Positions 1 through 5,747 of a DNA stretch of 5,747 bases are shown piece by piece (the stretch's first letter is position 1; each line of letters opens with the position of its first letter). The DNA comes from Roseimaritima sp. (GTDB taxonomy: Bacteria > Planctomycetota > Planctomycetia > Pirellulales > Pirellulaceae), in NCBI GenBank assembly GCA_007124075.1, contig SLFV01000294.1, positions 1-5,747 of the forward strand, written 5' to 3'. The translations under genes were made by a program, and so were the position numbers. Below the pieces are notes generated by a model, which was given only the letters and a program-made list of their open reading frames with translations, made no database searches and was not told the DNA's origin.

Positions 1-539
1 GCAACGTCCAGAAGCTCACCCAGCCAGGGAGAAAGACCGGCCGCGTAGTCGACGCTAGCAACGCATATCACCACGATCGTGGGTCGCCAAATTCGATAGC
101 TGCCAGCGAAATCATCGTTACGATATCGGCGAAGCTGGTAGATCAAGAAAGCGAACCCGGCCGCCGACAGCAACAGGAGGAGGGCGAACCAAGTACCAAA
201 ACAATCAGAGCGATTCAGTTGCAATGGCCTGGCCAGCTCCGGGGCATACGCCAGCCTGCTCCAACGATTCGCAGCCAAATGGCCGACGATCAGCAGCACC
301 GTGGTCAGCACGACCAATCCACTGACCAGCACGAACGTGGAAAAGTGCACTGGCACTAACCCATACCAGCGCATCCGCAATCGACGGCGGACGCGAGAAC
401 CGTACGCCGCGTACGGCCGGCGAGCCTGGCGCAGACAACTGATCGGCCGCGATTTGTCGCCGGTACGACCATCACCATGTTGTGTGGCGAGGATTTTACG
501 TCTGCGGTAAGCCAAAAAGGCGCGACGGTCTGTGGTCAT
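1..539 (-). CDS. Multi-pass membrane protein of unknown function, C-terminus beyond left edge
   Basis: Reading the minus strand from an ATG at 539-537 gives 179 codons with no stop before the window edge, so the protein is partial. Residues 1-60 are very basic, with Arg clusters at about 12-14 and 49-57. Three hydrophobic stretches follow, at about 62-90, 114-135 and 151-173, separated by polar loops, the second ending in Arg-rich LRRYR (136-140). This indicates an inner-membrane protein with a cytoplasmic, positively charged N-terminus. A stop lies 14 codons upstream of the ATG in the same frame and no other ATG, GTG or TTG lies between, so 539 is the longest possible start. Met56 (RMRWYG), just before the first membrane segment, is a fallback. 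No good Shine-Dalgarno is visible. The gene is divergent from the HD-GYP/GGDEF gene, with 203 bases between them. I do not recognise a named family; similar-looking proteins occur in Pirellulaceae from memory only. The open frame and hydrophobic pattern are seen; the topology is inferred. Confidence 0.72.
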   Translation of the reverse strand, partial: MTTDRRAFLAYRRRKILATQHGDGRTGDKSRPISCLRQARRPYAAYGSRVRRRLRMRWYGLVPVHFSTFVLVSGLVVLTTVLLIVGHLAANRWSRLAYAPELARPLQLNRSDCFGTWFALLLLLSAAGFAFLIYQLRRYRNDDFAGSYRIWRPTIVVICVASVDYAAGLSPWLGELLDV

Positions 540-742
540 AGCATTACTAGCATCCGCAAAATCGGCATCAAACCGGAGGTGTCACCAGCGGACAACCCTA
601 GCTATTTTTCGACCGATAAGGCAAGCGCAAGTTGCTTCGAGGCGTCGGGAAAAGCCGGCAAATATCTTTGCTTCAACACAAAACATGACTTACTGTTCAG
701 TGTGCCATTTCGACACTCAGTCCCTGTTGCAGGCTTGCGGGA
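540..742. promoter_or_regulatory. Divergent intergenic region, promoters presumed
   Basis: This 203-base stretch separates the left-edge membrane protein gene (minus) from the c-di-GMP gene (plus), so it should hold both promoters. I could not find a convincing -35/-10 pair for either direction. A small perfect hairpin, GCAAA-TATC-TTTGC at 658-671, lies 72 bases before the plus-strand start. It is too short to call a terminator or a known operator. No c-di-GMP riboswitch (GEMM) core was recognised. Open frames crossing this region overlap the start of the signalling gene and look spurious. Confidence 0.4.
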
Positions 743-2947
743 ATGTCAATACCCACACCCAGTGATTTTCAATCGACCCAAGCACCTCTGGCCGGAGCCC
801 CCATTGCTAACCTTCTGAACTCGCTGGGCGAAGCGACGGCGGCCAGCAGCGGGGCAGCGGTGACACTGCCTGATCCCGATTCGAAGTGTGAAAATCACTT
901 GGCCATGGTGCGTCTGGGAATTGCGTCGGCACTCTTTTACGCGCTGCGTTCGAAGCATCCCGCAACCGCCGCCCACAGCTTGCGCGTCGCACTGAGTATT
1001 TCCACATGGGCGGAGCGACTGCGGCTGCCCAGTGACCAACGTGATCGCTTGGAGGTGGCAGCGTTGCTGCACGATGTCGGAAAAATTGGCATTCCCGACA
1101 TGATCCTGCGAAAGCCCGGCAAACTTTCCGTCAACGAACAGTTGACGATGGACTTGGTCCCCAAGGTGAGTTGCGAGATCCTTAGTGGCTGCACTGCCGA
1201 CGCGGAACTGTTAACAATGGTCCGCTATGCCAATCATTGGTACCAGTGTCGCCGCCACGACGAGGGCCCCAACGGCGACGAACTTCCCCTAGGTTCGCGG
1301 ATGTTGGCAATCGTGGGGGCATTCGATGCGATGACCACCGACCAGATCTATCGACCGGCGATGAGCCGCGACCGTGCAGTTGGCGAACTATGTTCGGGCA
1401 GCGGAACTCAGTTTGACCCCGAATTGGTCCATGATTTTTGCCGGATGCTGGAAGCGCATGCCGGGATTTACCAGAATCAAGTGCTGGAACGCTGGCTGGG
1501 GCAGCTTGCGCAGGAGCGCCAAGATGGGCGTTGGATCGCCGGTGGCCGCATGCTCCAAAGCCAAGGCGATCCGATCGCCAACCAGTCATCCAATGACTAC
1601 CTGGTCGAACTATTTACAAGCGTGACCGCAGGCGTTGTTTTTTTGAACGCCCAAGGGGAAATCGTCGCCTGGAATGACGCCATTTCGAAACTGACTTCGA
1701 TTTCCGCAGATGCCGTCGTCGGGACTCGTTGGTCGGCCGAAGACATCGGCCTATTCGATGAATCCAATAGACTGCTGAACGATGCGAACTGTCCGCTGTG
1801 CGATTGTTTGCGGACCGGAAATCGCCATTACCCGACGATCTTGATCCTGTCCCCCCAGGGACAGCGAATTCCGGTTCGGCTGCAGGTTTCGCCGGTCATG
1901 AACGAGTTTGCCGAAATCCAGGGAGCGGTTGCGATCTTTAACGACCTTTCCCGGCAAGTTGTTCTGGAGGAACGCTTGATTGACTTGCACAACAAAGCAA
2001 CCAAGGACTCGCTGACAGGGGTCGAAAACCGTGGGCAGTTTGACCAGTCGCTCAAAACGCTTGTCGACCTATCGGCCCAAGGCGGACCCACCTTCAGCCT
2101 GGTAATCTGCGACGTCGATCACTTCAAACAGGTCAATGACGTCCACGGCCACCAAGCTGGGGACGAAGCCTTAGTCAAATTCGCGGATTTATTGCGCAAG
2201 AATGCCCGCTCCCATGACCTCGTCTGCCGCTACGGTGGCGAAGAATTCTGCCTGTTGGCACCGGGAACCGATAACGCCACTGCGACGAAACGTGCCGAAG
2301 CGATCCGTGCTGCGGTGGCCGCAGCACCGATCAAAGCACTGGGGGGAAAATCGGTTACCGCAAGTTTTGGGGTAACGGAGTATCAAGCTGGCGATTCGGC
2401 GGAGACGATCCTAGCCCGCGCCGACCGCGCTCTGCTGAGGGCGAAAGACAGCGGTCGCAATCGGGTTATCCAACTGGGAAGCGGTCGTTTGGATAAGTCA
2501 ACTGATCCGATCCCCGCGCGTAAACGTTGGGCCTCATGGTTGCCTTGGTCGGTCGATACCGAACAATCGATCCGTGAGGTTCGGTTGGTTTCGCCTGGAC
2601 CGACTGATTTGACTATCGAAAAGTTCCGTGGATTTGTCGCGGACCATAACGCGGAAGTCGTTGCCGTTGGCGAGCAACAGGTGACGGTCCGCTTGGCGGT
2701 TTCGTATCACGAAGGGGGCCGTCGCACCGCCGACCACAATGTCCAGTGTGAAATGCAACTGAGTTTCACGGAACAGACACTCAACGGCGCGGACGACAAC
2801 AAACCGCGGATCGGACAAAATACCTTGATGCATGTCAAGATTCGGTTGATTCGCAATCGCGACCGTCGCTCCAAGGCCGGAAGGATCTGCACCAACCGGA
2901 TTATTGCTAGTTTACGAAGCTACCTGATGGCCACGCTCGCAACTTAG
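743..2947 (+). CDS. Degenerate HD-GYP / PAS / GGDEF c-di-GMP signalling protein
   Basis: A 734-residue probable diguanylate cyclase making c-di-GMP from two GTP, apparently cytoplasmic (no signal peptide or membrane segment seen). Residues about 55-237 form an HD-GYP domain: H78 in HSLRVA, HD at 110-111 and Lys114 in HDVGKIGIPD are kept. The third-helix His is V139, the HHE motif reads NHW (164-166), the GYP motif is missing, and the Asp of the usual VADAFDA is G192. Most metal ligands are therefore gone and phosphodiesterase activity is unlikely. Residues about 282-405 are a PAS sensor domain with cysteines C350, C353 and C355. Residues about 418-578 are a GGDEF domain with D457, the active-site loop RYGGEEF (496-502) and an inhibitory RxxD site, RSHD (489-492), at the correct spacing; this domain looks active and product-inhibited. 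Residues about 590-734 match no family I know. The ATG at 743 is the first usable start after an in-frame stop at 686; it has no clear Shine-Dalgarno. Domain calls are firm; net activity is inferred. Confidence 0.95.
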   Translation: MSIPTPSDFQSTQAPLAGAPIANLLNSLGEATAASSGAAVTLPDPDSKCENHLAMVRLGIASALFYALRSKHPATAAHSLRVALSISTWAERLRLPSDQRDRLEVAALLHDVGKIGIPDMILRKPGKLSVNEQLTMDLVPKVSCEILSGCTADAELLTMVRYANHWYQCRRHDEGPNGDELPLGSRMLAIVGAFDAMTTDQIYRPAMSRDRAVGELCSGSGTQFDPELVHDFCRMLEAHAGIYQNQVLERWLGQLAQERQDGRWIAGGRMLQSQGDPIANQSSNDYLVELFTSVTAGVVFLNAQGEIVAWNDAISKLTSISADAVVGTRWSAEDIGLFDESNRLLNDANCPLCDCLRTGNRHYPTILILSPQGQRIPVRLQVSPVMNEFAEIQGAVAIFNDLSRQVVLEERLIDLHNKATKDSLTGVENRGQFDQSLKTLVDLSAQGGPTFSLVICDVDHFKQVNDVHGHQAGDEALVKFADLLRKNARSHDLVCRYGGEEFCLLAPGTDNATATKRAEAIRAAVAAAPIKALGGKSVTASFGVTEYQAGDSAETILARADRALLRAKDSGRNRVIQLGSGRLDKSTDPIPARKRWASWLPWSVDTEQSIREVRLVSPGPTDLTIEKFRGFVADHNAEVVAVGEQQVTVRLAVSYHEGGRRTADHNVQCEMQLSFTEQTLNGADDNKPRIGQNTLMHVKIRLIRNRDRRSKAGRICTNRIIASLRSYLMATLAT

Positions 2948-3028
2948 GGGGAAGCAACCCAAAATCGACCGGCCAACGACTTCCCCATCGACGAAAACTC
3001 GGATGGACCGAAAACATTTTCCGGATAG

Positions 3029-3319
3029 CTATTCCAGCTCGATTTCCTCTTTGACTCGCTGAATGAAATGGGGTGACTTGCCTCCTTTGCTTAGTTCAGC
3101 CGCCTTTTTCTCGGCGTCGCTTTTTTTGTCAAAGTCAAAGACCGCGACCCGTTTCATGCTTTGGCTAAATACGCCCCAGTAGAGCTTCATGCGAGCGTCA
3201 ACGGTTGATTTAGCCTTCGTTTTCCGCTTTGCAGTCTTTGTTTTCTTCAAAGCTTTAGCGGCTTCAACCGCTTCAGCTTCGGCAATCTTTTCTTTCCGAC
3301 TAACGACTCGACGGGCCAT
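3029..3319 (-). CDS. Small Lys/Ala-rich basic protein with conserved-looking C-terminal block
   Basis: A 96-residue protein in two parts. Residues 1-40 are low-complexity, rich in Lys, Ala, Arg and Glu (for example KKTKTAKRKTKAK at 25-37), resembling a histone-H1-like or ribosomal-protein tail. Residues 41-96 look like a compact folded block: an aromatic start (YWGVF, 47-51), then a beta-like stretch (KRVAVFDFD, 56-64), a charged helix (about 65-79), and a final strand near SPHFIQRV (82-89). It has no signal peptide or membrane segment, so it is probably cytoplasmic. The basic tail suggests binding to nucleic acid or ribosomes, but this is inference. Similar small proteins occur in Pirellulales from memory; none has a function I can name. 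The ATG at 3319 is preceded by CGGTTCCCC, with no Shine-Dalgarno. The gene is convergent with the c-di-GMP gene (81-base gap) and divergent from the small anchored protein gene. The two-part composition and lack of shadowing by another gene support it being real. Confidence 0.8.
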   Translation of the reverse strand: MARRVVSRKEKIAEAEAVEAAKALKKTKTAKRKTKAKSTVDARMKLYWGVFSQSMKRVAVFDFDKKSDAEKKAAELSKGGKSPHFIQRVKEEIELE

Positions 3320-3373
3320 GGGGAACCGGGGTGTGCAAAAGGAAACAGCTATCGACCAAACGGTGCTGACAAG

Positions 3374-3379
3374 AATATA
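3374..3379 (-). promoter_or_regulatory. Possible -10 element for the small basic protein gene
   Basis: The minus strand reads TATATT here, 54 bases before the start codon at 3319, a reasonable distance for a promoter. No good -35 box is present at 16-18 bases upstream, so the match rests on one AT-rich hexamer in an otherwise GC-richer region. Weak. Confidence 0.2.
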
Positions 3380-3522
3380 GGGTGTTGCATGCAGAATGCC
3401 TACCCGAGCACCTTCGGAACCGTTCTCGAATTTTGCTCTTTGTCTTCAGGAGCTTTGTTTGCTAGACCCCACCTATGGCTAACAAATCATGGTCGTGTTA
3501 GAACGCGCCCTCCCCAGTCCCT

Positions 3523-3526
3523 GGAG
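3523..3526 (+). promoter_or_regulatory. Shine-Dalgarno-like GGAG deciding the start at 3537
   Basis: GGAG ends ten bases before the ATG at 3537. The alternative ATG at 3489 is preceded by CTAACAAATC with no purine-rich site. In a window where other starts lack such sites, this mildly favours 3537. The spacing is slightly long. Confidence 0.35.
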
Positions 3527-3536
3527 CATTATCGTG

Positions 3537-4067
3537 ATGCCAATGCTTGGTTCCCCACCGTTTCGCGCCGTGCTGACGATCACCCTTTGCCTGCAATTAC
3601 TCATCCCACAAGGGGTTTCCCACGCAGAAGAGCCGCACGATTCATTGCCGATTCGCAAGGAAATCCGCCATGTTCGGCTGGACAAGAACTCCCTGCATGG
3701 CGTGTTGGTCGATCAGGCAGGCCGTGGCGTGCCCGACGCTCCCGTCTTGATTGGCCAGGGGGGAAAGTTAATTTTCGAGTTGCGAACGAACGAACAGGGG
3801 AGGTTTGTCCAAGAATCGATCGCCCCTGGCATCTATCAAGTCGTAACGCACGCAGGTGGAGCAGTCTACCATGTGTGGAACTCGGATGCTGCCCCGGAAG
3901 GTGCAAAAGCTGGGATTATCGAACAGGTTGACCCGAAGGTTGCTCGCGGAGCACCGGCGGGTAGTCTACTGGCACTGCTGACGAATCCCATTTTTCTAGC
4001 CTTGCTGGTGGCCGCAGCGATCGCGATTCCACTGGCAATCGATCGCCGCGAAAAGACCGCCAGCTAG
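3537..4067 (+). CDS. Small exported, membrane-anchored protein with carboxypeptidase-regulatory-like domain
   Basis: A 176-residue protein from the chosen start. Residues 1-30 form a signal peptide: Arg10, hydrophobic core AVLTITLCLQLLIP (11-24) and a likely cleavage after SHA (28-30). Residues about 51-114 resemble a carboxypeptidase regulatory-like (transthyretin/Ig-type) domain: GVLVDQAGRGVPDAPV (55-70), a turn with NEQGRF (85-90), and APGIYQVV (96-103). Residues about 143-168 are a second hydrophobic segment, followed by the charged end DRREKTAS, so the protein is probably anchored with its bulk outside the cytoplasm. No catalytic motif is visible; such domains usually act in binding or as structural modules. 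The frame is also open from an ATG at 3489, two codons after an in-frame stop. I prefer 3537 because GGAG lies at 3523-3526, ten bases upstream, and because the signal peptide is then of normal form; 3543 is also possible. It faces the oxidoreductase gene tail to tail, 32 bases away. The family is known to me only as a hypothetical group in planctomycetes. Confidence 0.78.
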   Translation: MPMLGSPPFRAVLTITLCLQLLIPQGVSHAEEPHDSLPIRKEIRHVRLDKNSLHGVLVDQAGRGVPDAPVLIGQGGKLIFELRTNEQGRFVQESIAPGIYQVVTHAGGAVYHVWNSDAAPEGAKAGIIEQVDPKVARGAPAGSLLALLTNPIFLALLVAAAIAIPLAIDRREKTAS

Positions 4068-4099
4068 ACGTTCCGTCGCAACCTTTGGAGACCACGGAA

Positions 4100-5122
4100 C
4101 TAAGGTTCGGTCGCGGGTCGATCTGCCGATGCCTGTTCCATGACGTCGGCAATGGTGATCGGGATCCCACCCTGTTCGCTACTGGCTTGGGCGGCGGTCA
4201 TGAAGGCGTATAGTTCAATCGTTTCCGCGGGATCAATCGGCGGTTTGCCTGTTTGGAAGAACTTGGCAATCTCCAGCACCAGTGGTCGGTAGCCTTCGTA
4301 GTCTCCGATCGGTCGGATGGTTGTGTCGGTGAATGCGGTCCCACCGTACCCATTCTTACCCCGGCGGATTCCGCGAAACGTGCCAATTCTGCCATCCGCC
4401 CAACGCCCAACCACCACATCGAAATCAGGCGTCTGCGTCCGCGTGACGGAACGGCACCCCGGTCCCATCACGGTAAACAGCGTTTCGACACCATGAATGC
4501 CATACCAGAACAGATCGCTATGGGACGGTTCCAGCGAACAGGGGCTGTATGCGTCGCAACCAAGCACCTTACCATGTTCGCCCGCGCGAAGAGCCTGCGC
4601 CCCCGAACTGTATCGCAGCGACGAGCATGAAAAGATCGGAACATCGGCCTTTGCCGCGAGGTCGTAGATCGCAACCACATCGGTAAACTGCGCCGCAACC
4701 GGTTTGTCCACAAACATGGGTTTGCCCGCCGCGATGACCTCGCGAGCCTGTTCCAGATGCAATGAACCGTCATTGGTCTCCAACAGCACACCATCGACGT
4801 TCTGCAACAGATCGGCGATCGAATCACAGATTTCAATTCCCAGCTCGCGCAATTGCTCGGTGTACTGTGGGATTCGATCGGCGCTCGATTTAATCGTGCG
4901 ACTACCGTAGGGGTACGCCGCAACAACTCGACAAGGGCCAAGCTCGGGGACCGGCGGTTGCTGATTGAAGAGCTTCGTAAACGCCGGGGAATGGGATGTA
5001 TCAAGTCCGATGATGCCAATTCGGAAAATATCCTCCCCCCGGCCATCCCCTGCAGTAAATCCGAAGACGGTTACGAAAAACACAAACGACAGCAACGGTT
5101 TCAGTACCCAATAAATTCTCAC
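4100..5122 (-). CDS. Gfo/Idh/MocA family oxidoreductase with N-terminal signal peptide
   Basis: A 340-residue protein from the preferred GTG start at 5122. Residues 1-26 look like a Sec-type signal peptide: RIYWVLK, then a hydrophobic core PLLSFVFFVTVFGF (9-22) and TAG. There is no twin-arginine motif. The NAD(P)-binding Rossmann fold begins at FRIGIIGLDTSH (33-44), a variant of GxGxxG with GIIGLD. The family's EKP-type motif is FVDKP (137-141), whose Lys is expected to contact cofactor and substrate. The second half has the alpha/beta pattern of the dimerisation and substrate domain, with WYGIHGVETLF (206-216) carrying a candidate catalytic His210. Family members oxidise or reduce sugars, inositols and related compounds; the substrate cannot be read here. 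The same frame is open back to a GTG at 5239. I reject that start because the extra 39 residues place the signal peptide internally and a TATAAT lies inside the extension. The CehA-like gene precedes it in the same direction, 216 bases away. The domain call is firm; the exported location is inferred. Confidence 0.9.
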   Translation of the reverse strand: MRIYWVLKPLLSFVFFVTVFGFTAGDGRGEDIFRIGIIGLDTSHSPAFTKLFNQQPPVPELGPCRVVAAYPYGSRTIKSSADRIPQYTEQLRELGIEICDSIADLLQNVDGVLLETNDGSLHLEQAREVIAAGKPMFVDKPVAAQFTDVVAIYDLAAKADVPIFSCSSLRYSSGAQALRAGEHGKVLGCDAYSPCSLEPSHSDLFWYGIHGVETLFTVMGPGCRSVTRTQTPDFDVVVGRWADGRIGTFRGIRRGKNGYGGTAFTDTTIRPIGDYEGYRPLVLEIAKFFQTGKPPIDPAETIELYAFMTAAQASSEQGGIPITIADVMEQASADRPATEP

Positions 5123-5216
5123 AGCTATCACCAAATCGAGTTGGAAAGGAAACGCAGCCAGCAACGCAGATCGGGCTGCGGAGGAACGGTCGGAAAACAA
5201 TCCAGACAGCGATTGG

Positions 5217-5222
5217 ATTATA
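5217..5222 (-). promoter_or_regulatory. Candidate -10 box for the Gfo/Idh/MocA gene
   Basis: The minus strand reads a perfect TATAAT, ending 94 bases before the preferred start at 5122. No clear TTGACA-like box lies 16-18 bases upstream; a CTGACG at 5231-5236 is only eight bases away, too close. If real, it gives this gene its own promoter, separate from the CehA-like gene, and rules out translation from 5239. Confidence 0.35.
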
Positions 5223-5338
5223 ACGACGCCCGTCAGCACCCAGACTACGCCCTTTCACTATAGTCATCGCCAGCATCGTAACCAGCGTCTCGAGGGGCGA
5301 AGCGCGTAGTCGGCCCGGAAAAAACAAAGTGCCGGTGT

Positions 5339-5747
5339 TCACGGGGCGGCGGCACGATCGGCCTGCCGCTGCCAAAATTTCCGCGCCGCAGTGACGAATC
5401 TTGCGTGCTGTTGTCGCTGCTCCGACGGCAGCTTGCTCAACATCGCCTCCCGCTCGGTCAGCCACTTCCGAAAAAACTCGACCGCGTCGGCCACAATGCG
5501 GGGCTGGCCGTCGAAATCAATGTACCAGGGAGCCGAAATCGCTGCGCGGAAATGCTCTTCGTGCATTGTGACAACTCGAACCAGCACCCAACCGCTCGCT
5601 TCGACTCGTAACGGCGGAATCATCCCTCCCGCTCCGGCGAATTCCTCCAGCCTGGCACTGTAGTAAACTTCGCCGTTGTGGATGACCTCCAGATAGTCCA
5701 CCGGATCGCGAACCGCCAGGTTCAGTTCGATTCCCAGTTCCAAAACC
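5339..5747 (-). CDS. CehA/McbA-like metallohydrolase-type protein, C-terminal fragment
   Basis: The frame is open from the right edge to a TGA at 5341-5339, giving 135 complete codons of the protein's end. A TTG at 5743 could be read as a start, but the frame continues through it to the edge and the sequence begins mid-domain, so this is the end of a longer protein. Visible features are a beta-rich stretch DYLEVIHNGEVYYSARLEE, then SGWVLVRVVT, then APWYIDFDGQPRI, a helix EFFRKWLTERE, and a charged helical tail ending RQADRAAAP. This order resembles the C-terminal part of CehA/McbA-family proteins of planctomycetes, where a PHP-like metal-dependent hydrolase domain sits further upstream; that domain and its His/Asp ligands are outside the window. 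The attribution rests on remembered sequence style, so the family is likely but not proven. It precedes the oxidoreductase gene in the same direction with a 216-base gap. Localisation cannot be judged without the N-terminus. Confidence 0.72.
   Translation of the reverse strand, partial: VLELGIELNLAVRDPVDYLEVIHNGEVYYSARLEEFAGAGGMIPPLRVEASGWVLVRVVTMHEEHFRAAISAPWYIDFDGQPRIVADAVEFFRKWLTEREAMLSKLPSEQRQQHARFVTAARKFWQRQADRAAAP

Noticed and set aside
205..438. 77-residue open frame on the minus strand
   Set aside because: It lies in another frame of the longer edge-running membrane protein, is Arg/Pro/Gly-rich without pattern, and has no start signal.
658..671. Hairpin GCAAA-TATC-TTTGC upstream of the c-di-GMP gene
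   Set aside because: Five pairs only, no flanking conservation to judge; recorded with the intergenic region but not called as an operator.
477..818. Plus-strand open frames across the divergent intergenic region (477-818 and 532-765)
   Set aside because: They overlap the starts of both flanking genes, show no domain or composition typical of a protein, and have no start signal.
2948..2986. Inverted repeat GGGGAAG / CTTCCCC after the c-di-GMP gene
   Set aside because: Seven perfect pairs, but a 25-base loop and no T tract after it; not enough for an intrinsic terminator.
3008..3024. CCGAAAA...TTTTCCGG inverted repeat between convergent genes
   Set aside because: The arms need a bulge and leave a loop of about two bases, so a stable hairpin is unlikely.
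3386..3393. Palindrome TGCATGCA in the divergent intergenic region
   Set aside because: A single eight-base palindrome is expected by chance; no second copy or known operator match was seen.
4080..4107. AACCTT / AAGGTT inverted repeat between convergent genes
   Set aside because: Only six pairs with a 16-base loop, overlapping the oxidoreductase stop codon, and no T tract.
5001..5465. 154-residue minus-strand open frame spanning the gap between the last two genes
   Set aside because: It overlaps both flanking coding regions in a different frame and shows no domain pattern; a shadow of the true genes.

Overview
The window looks like a piece of a planctomycete chromosome, most likely Pirellulaceae (Rhodopirellula-like). 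This is inferred from gene content and protein style, not from a marker gene. The signs are moderate GC, almost no Shine-Dalgarno sequences before the starts, an exported Gfo/Idh/MocA-type oxidoreductase, the end of a CehA/McbA-like protein, a small Lys/Ala-rich protein with a conserved-looking C-terminal block, and a small signal-peptide protein with a carboxypeptidase-regulatory-like fold and a C-terminal membrane anchor. No rRNA, tRNA, CRISPR array, insertion sequence, phage gene or long repeat was seen.

Layout. (1) 1-539, minus: N-terminal part of an unnamed multi-pass membrane protein that runs off the left edge. (2) 540-742: divergent intergenic region. (3) 743-2947, plus: the main gene, a 734-residue c-di-GMP signalling protein with the order degenerate HD-GYP, PAS, intact GGDEF, uncharacterised C-terminal domain. 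(4) 3029-3319, minus: small basic protein of 96 residues. (5) 3320-3536: second divergent intergenic region. (6) 3537-4067, plus: small exported, membrane-anchored protein. (7) 4100-5122, minus: Gfo/Idh/MocA oxidoreductase with a signal peptide; its open frame extends back to 5239, but a downstream start is preferred. (8) 5339-5747, minus: C-terminal end of a CehA/McbA-like metallohydrolase-type protein that runs off the right edge.

How they fit together. Most genes are arranged divergently or convergently, so this is not one operon. The only co-directional pair is the CehA-like gene followed by the oxidoreductase. They are 216 bases apart and the gap holds a perfect TATAAT, so they may be transcribed separately. 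The signalling gene has no obvious partner in the window. Its sequence predicts c-di-GMP synthesis with product inhibition, while its HD-GYP half has lost most metal ligands and probably serves as a regulatory or structural domain.

I found no clear new multi-gene system. The most interesting items are the pseudo-HD-GYP/PAS/GGDEF protein with its unassigned tail, and the small Lys-rich protein.
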